NCBI GenBank assembly: GCA_027488855.1
Contig: JAIYAV010000289.1
Span: 1-64,000, forward strand
Length of the DNA: 64,000 bases
From: Saprospiraceae bacterium
GTDB taxonomy: Bacteria > Bacteroidota > Bacteroidia > Chitinophagales > Saprospiraceae
Direction of reading: 5' to 3'
The translations under genes and the position numbers were made by a program. Shown one piece after another: positions 1-8,469 of this stretch (position 1 is the stretch's first letter; every line of letters begins with the position of its first letter). The notes under the pieces were generated by a model, which was not told where the DNA came from, searched no databases, and was given only the letters and a program-made list of their open reading frames with translations.

Positions 1-55
1 TATTAAGCGCTTCGTAACGGGAGGCCGCTAGGGCCAGAAATTCTTCCTTGCTCAT
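1..55 (-). CDS. Partial CDS, N-terminus only (runs off the window)
   Basis: The minus strand opens with an ATG at 55 and stays open to the window edge, encoding MSKEEFLALAASRYEALN. The short peptide looks like a natural amphipathic N-terminal helix, but 18 residues are too few to name a family. A perfect 10-bp palindrome lies just upstream at 88-110. The gene would be transcribed away from the 112-684 gene, in the same direction. It could also be a chance open frame. Confidence 0.4.
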   Translation of the reverse strand, partial: MSKEEFLALAASRYEALN

Positions 56-87
56 CTTGATTGGATTTGTTCTAAAGATAAGCCTTT

Positions 88-110
88 TCAAATTGTCTGC
101 GACAATTTGA
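88..110. repeat. Perfect 10-bp palindrome with 3-nt loop
   Basis: TCAAATTGTC and GACAATTTGA flank the loop TGC. It lies directly after the stop of the 112-684 minus-strand gene and before the partial gene at 1-55. No T-tract follows on the minus strand, so a classical intrinsic terminator is not supported. It may be an attenuating hairpin or a protein-binding site. Confidence 0.5.
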
Positions 111-111
111 A

Positions 112-684
112 TTACACCCCATCGAACTCATCATAACAATATTTTTTTAAGCCCTCATCTAAAAGCAATTGACTCGGATTAATACTTTTTTGATTAACAA
201 AAGAATAAGCATCTACACAATTTCTATTTTTATCGTATTCGAAAACATGGTTAATGTTGCCGTCTGTGTCCATTAGGTAAACATTAGAATTCAGTCTTAC
301 ATCTTTGTCGTTATAAAAAACCTCCTTTATATATTTTTTTTCGTTGTTTGTAATCGATTTAGTCTTTCTCTCTAAACCACCGTTTTCATCATATATAAAA
401 AATAGCTGAACTTCGACTTCCTCTATCCTGACAGCAGGAAGAGCTATGTCAAATTGCAATTTAGAATACCGAGACTTATGAAACTCAACTACACTATTGA
501 ATTGGCTCAGGTCATCAATGTAATAATCGATACCAATGAGGTCACCATTTAAATAACTTTCTTTGTAATTTAAGCCAACTTCAGCATTTGAAAAAAAGGC
601 ACAATACCTACTTTCCATCAATGCCTGGGTTTGAGAAATTTCATCCTCTGAATCTGTTTCCCATCCTTTAAAGTATTTTACCAT
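112..684 (-). CDS. Hypothetical protein, 190 aa
   Basis: A 190-residue acidic, soluble protein without signal peptide or membrane segment. I do not recognise the family. It is rich in Asp, Glu, Tyr and Asn, with beta-strand-like stretches and the run FIYDENGGLERKTKS near the middle, which resembles the strand-turn-strand pattern of toxin-neighbour or immunity-like proteins; this is only an impression. It is more AT-rich than truA next door, which hints at accessory origin. Hairpin-rich repeat DNA separates it from truA. The start at 684 is the first ATG of the frame. An independent function cannot be assigned. Confidence 0.55.
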   Translation of the reverse strand: MVKYFKGWETDSEDEISQTQALMESRYCAFFSNAEVGLNYKESYLNGDLIGIDYYIDDLSQFNSVVEFHKSRYSKLQFDIALPAVRIEEVEVQLFFIYDENGGLERKTKSITNNEKKYIKEVFYNDKDVRLNSNVYLMDTDGNINHVFEYDKNRNCVDAYSFVNQKSINPSQLLLDEGLKKYCYDEFDGV

Positions 685-759
685 GGATTCTTTAAATTTT
701 AATTTAGTTTCATATCGAAACTTGATCGTCCACAGTACTGATCAGTTCTAAGGTTCAGC

Positions 760-898
760 GCTTCGCTGGTACAAGTCTCCAGACTTGTACCAATATCAAC
801 ACGTCTTCAGACGTGTGTTTATTCAATGTTTTCGCGTTGCTCGTGCGTCAGAGACGCGAAAATAATGGCACAAGTCTGGAGACTTGTACCAGCGAAGC
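760..898. repeat. Nested inverted-repeat element (arms 33 bp, one mismatch)
   Basis: The left arm 760-792 and right arm 866-898 are reverse complements over 33 bp with one mismatch. Each arm is itself palindromic (GGTACAAGTCT / AGACTTGTACC). The spacer holds two more hairpins, ACACGTCT/AGACGTGT and TTTTCGCG/CGCGAAAA. Just outside, GCTACCGC (897-904) pairs with GCGGTAGC (939-946). The whole 685-970 gap is therefore structured and non-coding. Related motif fragments (AAGTCTGGAG, TACCAGCGAA) recur at about 25.8-26.0 kb. Confidence 0.8.
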
Positions 899-970
899 TA
901 CCGCAGCAATTTTGACAAGGGCATTGTCTAAGTGGCTCGCGGTAGCCTAAACTTCTCAACTCCTCAACTT

Positions 971-1741
971 TTATAGAAGTGTCTTAAACTCCTTACTCAC
1001 CTGTTCCCCCGGAAAATAAACCCGTTCCAAAAACAAGCCAGCTGGAGGCGCGGTGTATTTTGCAGGCTCCGGGCTAGGCGCTTCGAGCCATTCTTTAAAT
1101 TTGGCGGGATCCATCCGGCCGGTGCCTACTTCAACCAGGCAGCCCACGACCCGACGCACCATTTTCCACAAAAAATGCGAAGCCACGATGTGTACAATGA
1201 TCATGTCCCCTTTTTCTACCACCTTGAGCTGTTGCAACTCTACTTTGGAGCTTTTTTCGGTCCCTTTTTCATTGGAGAAGGACTTGAAATCGTGAAAACC
1301 CACCAGGTGTGCAGCGGCCTGGTTCATCTTTTCTACGTCCAAGGGGTCTTTGACCCACCACATGAAGTGTTTGCCAAAGGCGTTGCGGCGGCGCGAGATT
1401 TGGTAGATGTAGCTGCGCGCAATGGCGTCGTGGCGGGCATGGAATTTTGGTGACACCGAATCCACGCTGATGACATTGACATCGTGGGGCAGCAGGTCAT
1501 TCAGTTTTTGCCGGATCAAACGCACGGGCATTTTGGAGTTTACGTCCAGGTGCGCCACTTGCCCGAGGGCATGTACACCAGCGTCGGTGCGGCCAGAGCC
1601 ATATACTTCAACCTTTTCGGTTTCAAATACTGTTTGTGCAGCTTTGATCAATAAGCCCTGAATGGAGCGGGCATCTTCCTGGACTTGCCAACCTTTGAAG
1701 CGGCCACCATCGTATTCTAAAGTCAGTTTAAACTTTCCCAT
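971..1741 (-). CDS. truA: tRNA pseudouridine(38-40) synthase TruA
   Basis: TruA isomerises uridines 38, 39 and 40 in the anticodon arm of many tRNAs to pseudouridine. The 256-residue length is normal for the family. It begins KFKLTLEYDGGRFKGWQ and carries the catalytic loop GSGRTDAGVHA, with Asp53 as the expected nucleophile; FHARHDAIARSYIY and the C-terminal FLWKMVRRVVGCLVEVG segment also fit. Cytoplasmic enzyme. It runs in the same direction as the MocR gene 52 bp upstream but is functionally unrelated to it. ATG at 1741 gives the full conserved N-terminus. Confidence 0.97.
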   Translation of the reverse strand: MGKFKLTLEYDGGRFKGWQVQEDARSIQGLLIKAAQTVFETEKVEVYGSGRTDAGVHALGQVAHLDVNSKMPVRLIRQKLNDLLPHDVNVISVDSVSPKFHARHDAIARSYIYQISRRRNAFGKHFMWWVKDPLDVEKMNQAAAHLVGFHDFKSFSNEKGTEKSSKVELQQLKVVEKGDMIIVHIVASHFLWKMVRRVVGCLVEVGTGRMDPAKFKEWLEAPSPEPAKYTAPPAGLFLERVYFPGEQVSKEFKTLL

Positions 1742-1793
1742 ACTGCAAAAATGCGGCGGGATTTAGAGGTTTTACAGCATTTAGCGTTTTTTT

Positions 1794-3251
1794 TTACAAA
1801 CAGCTTTTAAAAATGCGCATACCACGTTCCATTTCCTCCTCATTTGCCGATGCAAAACCCAGGCGAGTAACATTCAGATCGGGGGTATAATTGGACGCAT
1901 CGGGGATGTACAAGCCTTTTTGCAGCAGTTTTTCGCGGATTTTGCGCAATGGGAATTCAGGGTCAAACTGCGCCCAGACCGCCATACCGCCCATCGGTTT
2001 TTTAAACTCAACAATGGAGCCTAGTTCTTGGGACAGCATGTCACAAAACAAATTGCGCCGCTGCTGGTAGGTTTTTTGCGCTTTTTTCAGGTGCCGTTTC
2101 ATTTCCCCATCCCGAAAGAGTGTGGCTGTAGCTGCCTCCAGTAAATTGTCACCTTGCCGATCCAGGATGCGGCGCAAGCGGGCCAGGTTTTCGATCACTT
2201 CGCTGGGCGCGGCCACGTAGCCAATGCGCAAGGAGGGGGAAAAGGCTTTGCACAAGGAGCCTACGTACACCACATGCCCGCCCGTATCGGCACCCGCCAG
2301 GGGGAGAATTGGGTTGCTGTTGTAATGAAAATCATAGTCGTAATCATCCTCCAGAATACAAAAGTGGTATTGCTGGGCCAGTTGTAGGAGGCGCAGGCGG
2401 CGCTCGGCGGGCATGGTCACCGTAGTTGGATAGTGATGGTGCGGAGTGACGTAGACGAGGCGTACGGGCTGCTCCTGACACAATTGTTCGATGGCCTGCA
2501 CATCAATGCCGTGCTCATCGACTGGCACATGCAACAATTTAGCCCCTTGGCGCTGAAAAATCAGGTTGGCCGAGCCATAGGATATTTTCCCAACCACAAC
2601 TACGTCCTGCGCCTGAACGAGCAACTGAGCAGTGAGGTAAATGGCCATCGTACTGCCACGGGTGATCAGCACATTGTCCAATTCGATGGGCAGGCCACGG
2701 GTTTCGCGCAAGTATTTGGTCATCTGTGTCCGCAGCGACAACTCGCCCAGGGTATCACCATAAAAGAACAAATTTTTGCGGTAGCCCTGTTGCAGTGCCG
2801 TGCGGTAAGCGCGGTTGAGGGCATCCCAAGGGGCGAGGCGCACGTCGGGGAATCCATCGTCAAAAGCCAGGCTATTGCTGCCGCGCAAAACGGGTTTGCT
2901 CAGGCTTGGGTCGGCGTAAATAGAGAAGCCTGCCTTGACCCGGGGATTGGCGGCAGGATTGGTATTTGGATTGAAGCCCTGCACTTTGATTTCGGGCAGT
3001 TTTTGACTCACAAAAGTCCCCTTAGCCGCCTGGGTTTCGATCCAACCCTGGGCCAATAGTTCATCGTAAGCGGCTACAACCGTTTGCCGATGCACCCCCA
3101 ATACTTCCGCCAAAGCACGAGTCCCCGGCAATTGTGCACCTGCGGGGATGGTGCCTTTGCGGATGTGCTCCGCCAGGCTATTGGAGATTTGGATAAAAAC
3201 GGAGGCTTTAACTCCTTTGTCGATGTGGATGAGGGTAGCAAAGGGCAACAT
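1794..3251 (-). CDS. MocR-type transcriptional regulator (GntR wHTH + aminotransferase fold)
   Basis: An N-terminal winged helix of the GntR family (about the first 75 residues, including TRALAEVLGVHRQTVVAAYDEL) is fused to a fold-type-I aminotransferase domain. The PLP-binding Lys is expected in GSLCKAFSPSLRIGY and the PLP-interacting Asp in ILEDDYDYDFHY. MocR proteins such as PdxR and GabR use PLP or an amine as effector and often control a divergent gene; here that is the small ABM-fold gene at 3358. The track ORF starts at 3317, but a TATTTTTG promoter box at 3274-3281 sits inside that extension, so the ATG at 3251 (485 aa) is preferred. Specific target and ligand are unknown. Confidence 0.9.
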   Translation of the reverse strand: MLPFATLIHIDKGVKASVFIQISNSLAEHIRKGTIPAGAQLPGTRALAEVLGVHRQTVVAAYDELLAQGWIETQAAKGTFVSQKLPEIKVQGFNPNTNPAANPRVKAGFSIYADPSLSKPVLRGSNSLAFDDGFPDVRLAPWDALNRAYRTALQQGYRKNLFFYGDTLGELSLRTQMTKYLRETRGLPIELDNVLITRGSTMAIYLTAQLLVQAQDVVVVGKISYGSANLIFQRQGAKLLHVPVDEHGIDVQAIEQLCQEQPVRLVYVTPHHHYPTTVTMPAERRLRLLQLAQQYHFCILEDDYDYDFHYNSNPILPLAGADTGGHVVYVGSLCKAFSPSLRIGYVAAPSEVIENLARLRRILDRQGDNLLEAATATLFRDGEMKRHLKKAQKTYQQRRNLFCDMLSQELGSIVEFKKPMGGMAVWAQFDPEFPLRKIREKLLQKGLYIPDASNYTPDLNVTRLGFASANEEEMERGMRIFKSCL

Positions 3252-3273
3252 GTTGGTAATGGTCTGTTCGCGC

Positions 3274-3281
3274 CAAAAATA
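3274..3281 (-). promoter_or_regulatory. Putative -7 box (TAnnTTTG) of the MocR gene
   Basis: Minus-strand TATTTTTG matches the Bacteroidota -7 consensus exactly. It would place the transcript start about 16 nt before the ATG at 3251. No good -33 TTTG was found at the expected distance, so the evidence is the box and its position only. Confidence 0.4.
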
Positions 3282-3338
3282 CAAATCTGGACTATTGATT
3301 TTTTGCAATCTGGCCATTTATAGTAGTCCTTTTTGTAC

Positions 3339-3346
3339 TATTTTTG
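3339..3346 (+). promoter_or_regulatory. Putative -7 box (TAnnTTTG) of the ABM-fold gene
   Basis: Plus-strand TATTTTTG lies 12 nt before the ATG at 3358. If functional, the mRNA would have a leader of only about 5-11 nt. It is back to back with the MocR promoter, the usual site for MocR control. No -33 element is evident. Confidence 0.4.
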
Positions 3347-3357
3347 TTCAAAATGAA

Positions 3358-3714
3358 ATGATCATGGCCTCCAATACCGAAAATCAGCAACCTGCATTAG
3401 CCGATACGCCCAAACCGCCGTATTACGCGGTCATTTTCAGCACCACCCGCACCGAAGGCGACAATGGCTATGGGGAAATGGCAGAAAAAATGGCCCAACT
3501 CGCCGCCACCATGCCGGGATACCTGGGGGCAGAAAGCGCCCGGAATGAAATTGGCATCACCGTGTCCTACTGGAAAGACCTGGAAAGCATCAAAAATTGG
3601 AAATACCAGATGGAGCATGTGGAGGCCCGGGATTTGGGGCGGGAGGTCTGGTACCAGTCGTATCGCTTAAGGATCGCGAAGGTGGAGCGGGATTATGGGT
3701 TTGAGAAGCGGTGA
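3358..3714 (+). CDS. Antibiotic-biosynthesis-monooxygenase-fold protein
   Basis: A roughly 118-residue single-domain protein of the dimeric alpha/beta ABM fold: YYAVIFSTTRTEGDNGY, then a helix ending MPGYLGAESARN, then a strand-helix with YWKDLESIKNWK and EVWYQSYRLRIAKVERDYGF. Family members are small cofactor-free oxygenases or heme-degrading/scavenging enzymes, and many are uncharacterised. The track ORF starts far upstream at 3148 inside the antisense MocR gene; the promoter box and family length favour ATG 3358 or 3364. Divergent from a MocR regulator, suggesting it is that regulator's target. Substrate unknown. Confidence 0.8.
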   Translation: MIMASNTENQQPALADTPKPPYYAVIFSTTRTEGDNGYGEMAEKMAQLAATMPGYLGAESARNEIGITVSYWKDLESIKNWKYQMEHVEARDLGREVWYQSYRLRIAKVERDYGFEKR

Positions 3715-3758
3715 TGGTCCATGCACGGTCGAGCAAAGCACTGTTTCGCTGCTTTACC

Positions 3759-3783
3759 CCCCGAAGGTCTGAAACCTTCGGGG
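3759..3783. repeat. Perfect 10-bp palindrome in a 170-bp gap
   Basis: CCCCGAAGGT and ACCTTCGGGG with loop CTGAA, 45 bp after the ABM-fold gene. No T-tract follows, so it is not an obvious intrinsic terminator. In style it resembles the palindromes at 47605 and within the 8.5-kb element. Confidence 0.6.
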
Positions 3784-3883
3784 AGGGGTTCTAGATTTGT
3801 GCATAAATCCTTGATATTTTCTGCTCTACCCCCACACTTTCTCCCCAAAATTTCCTATTCTTGCCTAAGAATCTCAAGCATTT

Positions 3884-4603
3884 ATGGCCAATACAGCCCA
3901 GCGGGCCACTATTTTTGACACGGTTATGGAATTGTTGCTCCTACTGGCTGCGGCAGTCATCCTTGCTTTTGCCTGCCTGATGGGCACCAAAATTGTGCCC
4001 TATTTTAGTTTTAACCCCCTTCAGGATTTTTTGGGTACCAAAACCGATCATGTTTTGGCCAAGCCCCTTTTCCAGGTTTCTTTTTACATCCACATTGCCA
4101 GCAGTTGGGTGGTGATGACTACGGGTGCACTGCAACTCATCCCCGCTTTGTACCGCAATTGGCCCAAATTTCACCGTTGGACGGGGCGGATATATGCTGC
4201 GGTTATTCTGGTACTGGCCTGCCCTTCGGGTTTGGGGCTGGCGATTTATGCCAATGGCGGTTTGGCCGCCAAAGTAGGATTTACGCTGCAATGTATAGTC
4301 TGGTGGTTTTTGACCTTACAAGCCTGGCGTTATGCCCGCCTGGGGCAATGGGAAAAACATGCCAACACAGTACTGCGCAGTCTTGCCGTGACCATTGCCG
4401 CCATGAGTCTGCGCACCGAAAGTTACTTTATGTTTTACTACCTAGGCACCAAACCCATCGAAACTTACCTGACGGTGACCTGGCTTTCCTGGGTAGGCAA
4501 TCTCTTTATCGCCGAAATCTTGATTTTTTTGGGCTGGGGCCCTTATATGATCAAAAGAATGTTCCCCCCATCATCGTTATACCATAAAACTAATGTAAAA
4601 TGA
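3884..4603 (+). CDS. DUF2306 family integral membrane protein
   Basis: A 239-residue multi-pass inner-membrane protein with about seven hydrophobic segments. The central KFHRWTGRIYAAVILV stretch (HxxxGR type) and LRSLAVTIAAMSLRTESY are typical of DUF2306 proteins, sometimes noted as cytochrome-b561-like; the role is unknown. It shares an ATGA stop/start overlap with the downstream lipoprotein gene, so the two are translationally coupled and probably act together at the envelope. ATG 3884 is the first in frame after the palindrome-containing gap. Confidence 0.8.
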   Translation: MANTAQRATIFDTVMELLLLLAAAVILAFACLMGTKIVPYFSFNPLQDFLGTKTDHVLAKPLFQVSFYIHIASSWVVMTTGALQLIPALYRNWPKFHRWTGRIYAAVILVLACPSGLGLAIYANGGLAAKVGFTLQCIVWWFLTLQAWRYARLGQWEKHANTVLRSLAVTIAAMSLRTESYFMFYYLGTKPIETYLTVTWLSWVGNLFIAEILIFLGWGPYMIKRMFPPSSLYHKTNVK

Positions 4604-5472
4604 AAAAACACCTTTCTCAATTGACCTTCTTTGCAGTAGCCTTTGCGCTCTGCTCATTCGGGTTGATGCAGTGCACCCAAAAGGCTGCCCAACAAACCGA
4701 AAAAGAAACCGAACCTACTCCACTGGTAACACACGCTGAAGGGGCTGATACCTTGCGGGATGAGAGCATTACTGAGAGCGAAGTGAAGCCCATCAAGCTG
4801 AAATGGCTCAATTCGGCAGGCATGCACGGATTGTTGGATACGCTGGATTTGTCGAACATCGTGGTGAGCCACAATTGGGCGGAACTGGGCTTTTATGGTG
4901 AAGACCGCTACAAAATCGAGTTCTATTTCTCAGAAGTGACCAAAGACGAAAAAGATCCTTTCCTGTACCACATCGTAGGCAAAAACCTCCACAAGAAGGT
5001 GGTTTCAGCATTCAAAGGCACTTTCCGCATTGATAGTTTGGCACAAGTTTCCGACCCCAACCTCGATACCGAGGAAGTTGGGGACATGGGTGTACAACGC
5101 ATTTATTCTGCCAATGGGAAATTCACCCTGGCCGAAGACAGCCTGAAAAAATACTCTGGTCGTTTTACTGGCAAGATGCAAATGGATTTTGCTTCCTACG
5201 ACAAGGCACCGACCGAAATCTGGTTTTTCTCCGAAACGCCCAACCAGGGCAGTGGCATCCGTTATGATGGCCTATGGACGAGCTACAAAACGGGCAAATC
5301 CAAACCCGTGATCTGGTCAAAAGATATCTTCCGCTTTGCCAACGACATTCTCGAAGAATTCTCCATCGGCGAGCGCGACGTAGAAATCAACGAAAAATAC
5401 CGCAAGCTGGGGTGGGATAACTTTTGGGAAAATGAAGAATGGTGGGCTGAGTCGAAGAAGGTGACGATGTAA
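4600..5472 (+). CDS. Hypothetical lipoprotein, 290 aa
   Basis: The N-terminus MKKHLSQLTFFAVAFALCS is a hydrophobic signal sequence ending in the lipobox FGLMQC, with Cys25 as the likely lipidated residue. A Thr/Glu-rich linker follows, then a soluble domain of about 230 residues rich in aromatic residues and acidic turns. I recognise no family. Its start overlaps the stop of the DUF2306 gene by 4 bp, implying co-translation. Expected in the periplasm or outer-membrane inner leaflet. A repeat locus begins 2 bp after its stop. Confidence 0.75.
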   Translation: MKKHLSQLTFFAVAFALCSFGLMQCTQKAAQQTEKETEPTPLVTHAEGADTLRDESITESEVKPIKLKWLNSAGMHGLLDTLDLSNIVVSHNWAELGFYGEDRYKIEFYFSEVTKDEKDPFLYHIVGKNLHKKVVSAFKGTFRIDSLAQVSDPNLDTEEVGDMGVQRIYSANGKFTLAEDSLKKYSGRFTGKMQMDFASYDKAPTEIWFFSETPNQGSGIRYDGLWTSYKTGKSKPVIWSKDIFRFANDILEEFSIGERDVEINEKYRKLGWDNFWENEEWWAESKKVTM

Positions 5473-5474
5473 GT

Positions 5475-5582
5475 AGCTATCAGCAGTCAGCAATCAGCTA
5501 TCAGCAGTCAGCCCGAGGCAGCCTCCTTTGGCTGACAGCTGACAGCTGATAGCTCATCGCTGATTGCTGAATGCTCATAGCT
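5475..5582. repeat. Long imperfect inverted repeat of the TCAGC/GCTGA type
   Basis: The left half (5475-5512) repeats AGCTATCAGCAGTCAGC; the right half (5530-5582) is its imperfect reverse complement with one extra unit. It could fold into a hairpin of about 40 bp. It lies between two co-directional plus-strand genes, 2 bp after the lipoprotein stop, and has no coding capacity. Similar AGC-TATCAGC repeat texts are, from memory, present in other bacterial phyla; that is unchecked. Confidence 0.8.
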
Positions 5583-5652
5583 AAAAAAACCTAAAATATA
5601 AGGAAGACACTCAGTTTCAAATTCGTAGTTTGCAGCCCAAACTGGCTTCAAA

Positions 5653-7806
5653 ATGAAAAAGAATTGGGTGCTTTATGGAATAGTTATCGCTTTGTTGGTG
5701 TTGCTGGGCTGGTGGGTACTGCATCAAGGGCCGGCACTGGAAGCGCCAAACAATTTCAGTACCCGTGTACAGGATGGGCCCGTGCATTTTTGGGATTCAA
5801 TCTTGGAAGGGATAACCCATCCACTGAGTATTTTTTTGCTACAAATTTTGACCATTTTAAGCATCGCCCGCCTTTTAGGCTGGTTGATTGGCAAAATGGG
5901 GCAACCCAGCGTAGTGGGGGAAATTGTGGCGGGAATTTTGCTTGGCCCTTCTTTATTGGGCTGGCTTGCGCCCGATTTTTCTAGTTTTTTGTTTGCGCCC
6001 AACTCTCTGGGCAATCTCCAACTGATCAGCCAATTAGGCCTTGTGCTTTTTATGTTTACGGTGGGCATGGAACTGGACTTGCGGGTACTGCGCAAATCGG
6101 CATTGGATGTCATTTTTATCAGCCAATCCAGCATCATTGTACCCTATGTAGGCGGGATTGTACTGGCCTGGATCTTGTACCAAACCTATGCTCCGGAAGG
6201 GATAGGCTTTTTGGCTTTTGCCCTGTTTATTGGTATTGCCATGAGCATTACGGCTTTTCCGGTGTTGGCGCGCATTACCCAGGAGCGCGGGTTGAACAAA
6301 ACACCTTTGGGCAGTTTGGCTTTGGCAGCAGCAGCAATCAACGATGTTTTGGCATGGTGTATCCTGGCGGCGATCATTGCCATGGTGCGTACCGGTCCAG
6401 CGAATAGTGCCTTTTTGACGATTGGGCTTTCGGTATTGTATGTGTTGTTTATGCTATACGTGGTTCGGCCCTTATTGGCCAGGGTGGCCAACCGATTTTT
6501 TAGTTATGAAACGATGAACCGCTCGGTGATCGCAGTTATTTTCGCAGTGTTGGTGCTTTCAGCCTTGATCACCGAAATCATTGGCATTCATGCGCTTTTT
6601 GGTGCTTTTTTGGCCGGAGTGATTATTCCCCAAAATGAAGAATTTCGCCACGTGATCATCAATAAAATTGAAGATTTGACGGTGGTGCTTTTGTTGCCGC
6701 TCTTTTTTGTGTTTACGGGCTTGCGTACTCAAATTGGTCTGCTCAATACGCCGGAATTGTGGCAAACTTGTGGCCTGATCATCCTTTTTGCAGTGTTAGG
6801 CAAATTCATTGGCAGCACCATACCCGCGCGGATCAGCGGACAAACTTGGTATGACTCCCTGGCTTTGGGTGCTTTGATGAACACTCGAGGTTTGATGGAG
6901 TTGATTGTGCTTAATATTGGTTTTGACTTGGGTATTTTATCCCCTGAAGTATTTGCTATGATGGTACTGATGGCTTTGGCGACTACGTTTATGACTGGCC
7001 CGGCATTGAATGCTTTGCAATGGTTTCAGCGTAAATTCGGGAGCAAACCCGAGGCTATTCCGGCGCTACCCGAGCAAACCCAACGTACTCCTTTTCGGTT
7101 GTTGATTTCTTTTGGACAACCCAAAGCAGGTGTTCGCCTTTTGCAATTGGCTCAACAGTTGCACATTTTGGGTGAAACCCACGCCTTACATTTTACTCCC
7201 AATGCCGATATTTCCATTCCAGAGGCCGAAATTTTTGAAAAAGAAGGGTTTGAGCCCATTTTAGGCTTGGCCGAAAGGTACCATCTTCCGTTACAAACGC
7301 ATTACAAAGCCAGCAACAATGTGCCCCAGGAAATCATCCAACATGCCAATCGGGGGGCGTATAACTTGATGTTGATCGGAAGTTCCCGGCCACTGTTTTC
7401 GAGTGACGAAACTGGGGGCATGGTGCAAACTTTTTTTGAAAGCATCGATTGTGCCATCGGTGTGTTGATCGACAAAGGGTTCGTTCAAATCAAAAAAGTG
7501 CTGATGGTGTATTACGATGAGCAGGATGTTTATTTGTTGAACCTGCTGCACCAATGTTTTGAGCGGGAGAACATGCCACAATTCAAGGTACTGAGCTATG
7601 CAGAACCAACCGAAATAGCTGCGCCCTACGTGGCAAAGGGCAACTGGGTAGTGCAAGCCAATTTGGAGATGAACACCTTTCGGGAATACGACCTCTTGAT
7701 TTTGAGCCGCAATTTTTGGGAAATCATCAAATTGCAGCGCTACGAGCTGATGGCGTATGCCCCCTCCATCCTGATCCTACACCCAGGCAATGAGACGAAG
7801 GGTTGA
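5653..7806 (+). CDS. Kef-type cation:proton antiporter (CPA2) with C-terminal soluble domain
   Basis: A 717-residue CPA2 antiporter. After one N-terminal membrane segment and a short periplasmic stretch, the exchanger domain spans about residues 55-455 with family motifs GQPSVVGEIVAGILLGPSLL, LFMFTVGMELDL, FPVLARITQERGL and NTRGLMELIVLNIGFDLGIL. Residues 470-717 form a cytoplasmic region resembling duplicated USP-like/CHX tails rather than a TrkA-N domain. Such proteins exchange K+ or Na+ for H+. The ion is not predictable here. A repeat-rich gap precedes it, so it is probably transcribed alone. Confidence 0.92.
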   Translation: MKKNWVLYGIVIALLVLLGWWVLHQGPALEAPNNFSTRVQDGPVHFWDSILEGITHPLSIFLLQILTILSIARLLGWLIGKMGQPSVVGEIVAGILLGPSLLGWLAPDFSSFLFAPNSLGNLQLISQLGLVLFMFTVGMELDLRVLRKSALDVIFISQSSIIVPYVGGIVLAWILYQTYAPEGIGFLAFALFIGIAMSITAFPVLARITQERGLNKTPLGSLALAAAAINDVLAWCILAAIIAMVRTGPANSAFLTIGLSVLYVLFMLYVVRPLLARVANRFFSYETMNRSVIAVIFAVLVLSALITEIIGIHALFGAFLAGVIIPQNEEFRHVIINKIEDLTVVLLLPLFFVFTGLRTQIGLLNTPELWQTCGLIILFAVLGKFIGSTIPARISGQTWYDSLALGALMNTRGLMELIVLNIGFDLGILSPEVFAMMVLMALATTFMTGPALNALQWFQRKFGSKPEAIPALPEQTQRTPFRLLISFGQPKAGVRLLQLAQQLHILGETHALHFTPNADISIPEAEIFEKEGFEPILGLAERYHLPLQTHYKASNNVPQEIIQHANRGAYNLMLIGSSRPLFSSDETGGMVQTFFESIDCAIGVLIDKGFVQIKKVLMVYYDEQDVYLLNLLHQCFERENMPQFKVLSYAEPTEIAAPYVAKGNWVVQANLEMNTFREYDLLILSRNFWEIIKLQRYELMAYAPSILILHPGNETKG

Positions 7807-7877
7807 ATTTTGATTCATGTCCTTCGCTTCTAGAATACAAAAATGTCCAGTGTTGTGGTTTTGTTCCGAAAATCACA

Positions 7878-8414
7878 TCATTGTTTGACTTCCAAACTGC
7901 CATCTACTGCACTAAAGCGGATATTGGAAAAATCCTGATTGGCCGTAAAACCGTGGCTCCGAATGGTATCCTTCGGGGTGCTGACAACCACAAATCGATT
8001 GGTGGAAACCTGTTGATCCCGTTCGTTCCAGGTGAGTTCGGGCGATTCGAGTTTTTTGCCATCCACACTTTTCCATACCACACTGTCCCGCACGAGGGTG
8101 ATGCCTTTGTATTCGTAACGTACAGCGTATTTGGCCGTGAGTGTACCCGCTAATGCGCCGTAAGTGTTGAAAAAATCAACTTTGATGCCTTTGATGAACT
8201 CCTGCCGTGGATCGTCGCTGACCAGGTGGCGCAGCATCACTGGCCCACGAATGCGCACGCGAATCAGAGCGGAGTCGCTGTACAGCATGTCTACGTCTTG
8301 AATCCGTTCAATGGAGACGTCAGTTTTGGAAAAAACTTCGACTGCCTCGTCATTGCCTGTGCAGTTGTACAAGAGCAAGCTGAGAATGCTTAGGAAAAAT
8401 ATGAGTGTGCGCAT
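7878..8414 (-). CDS. lptC: LPS export periplasmic component LptC (lipoprotein form)
   Basis: LptC links the inner-membrane LptB2FG transporter to LptA and passes LPS across the periplasm. The protein has a signal sequence with lipobox LLLYNC (Cys18 from the start at 8414), then an LptC/OstA-like beta-jellyroll including YSDSALIRVRIRGPVML, GTLTAKYAVRYE and VWKSVDGKKLESPELTW. Lipoprotein LptC of about 180 residues is common in Bacteroidota. The track start at 8444 would place ten residues ahead of the signal peptide, so 8414 is preferred. The large TPR membrane gene lies upstream on the same strand. Confidence 0.88.
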   Translation of the reverse strand: MRTLIFFLSILSLLLYNCTGNDEAVEVFSKTDVSIERIQDVDMLYSDSALIRVRIRGPVMLRHLVSDDPRQEFIKGIKVDFFNTYGALAGTLTAKYAVRYEYKGITLVRDSVVWKSVDGKKLESPELTWNERDQQVSTNRFVVVSTPKDTIRSHGFTANQDFSNIRFSAVDGSLEVKQ

Positions 8415-8469
8415 GAAACTTGAAATATTAGTAATGGATAGCAATATTTTGTAGAGTCGACAAAATAAA

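Noticed and set aside
2433-3059. 208-aa plus-strand ORF
   Set aside because: Antisense shadow of the MocR regulator.
3721-3918. 65-aa ORF after the ABM-fold gene
   Set aside because: Crosses a 25-bp palindrome and the DUF2306 start; composition not protein-like.
7803-8153. 116-aa plus-strand ORF
   Set aside because: Antisense shadow of lptC, which has clear family features and a lipobox.
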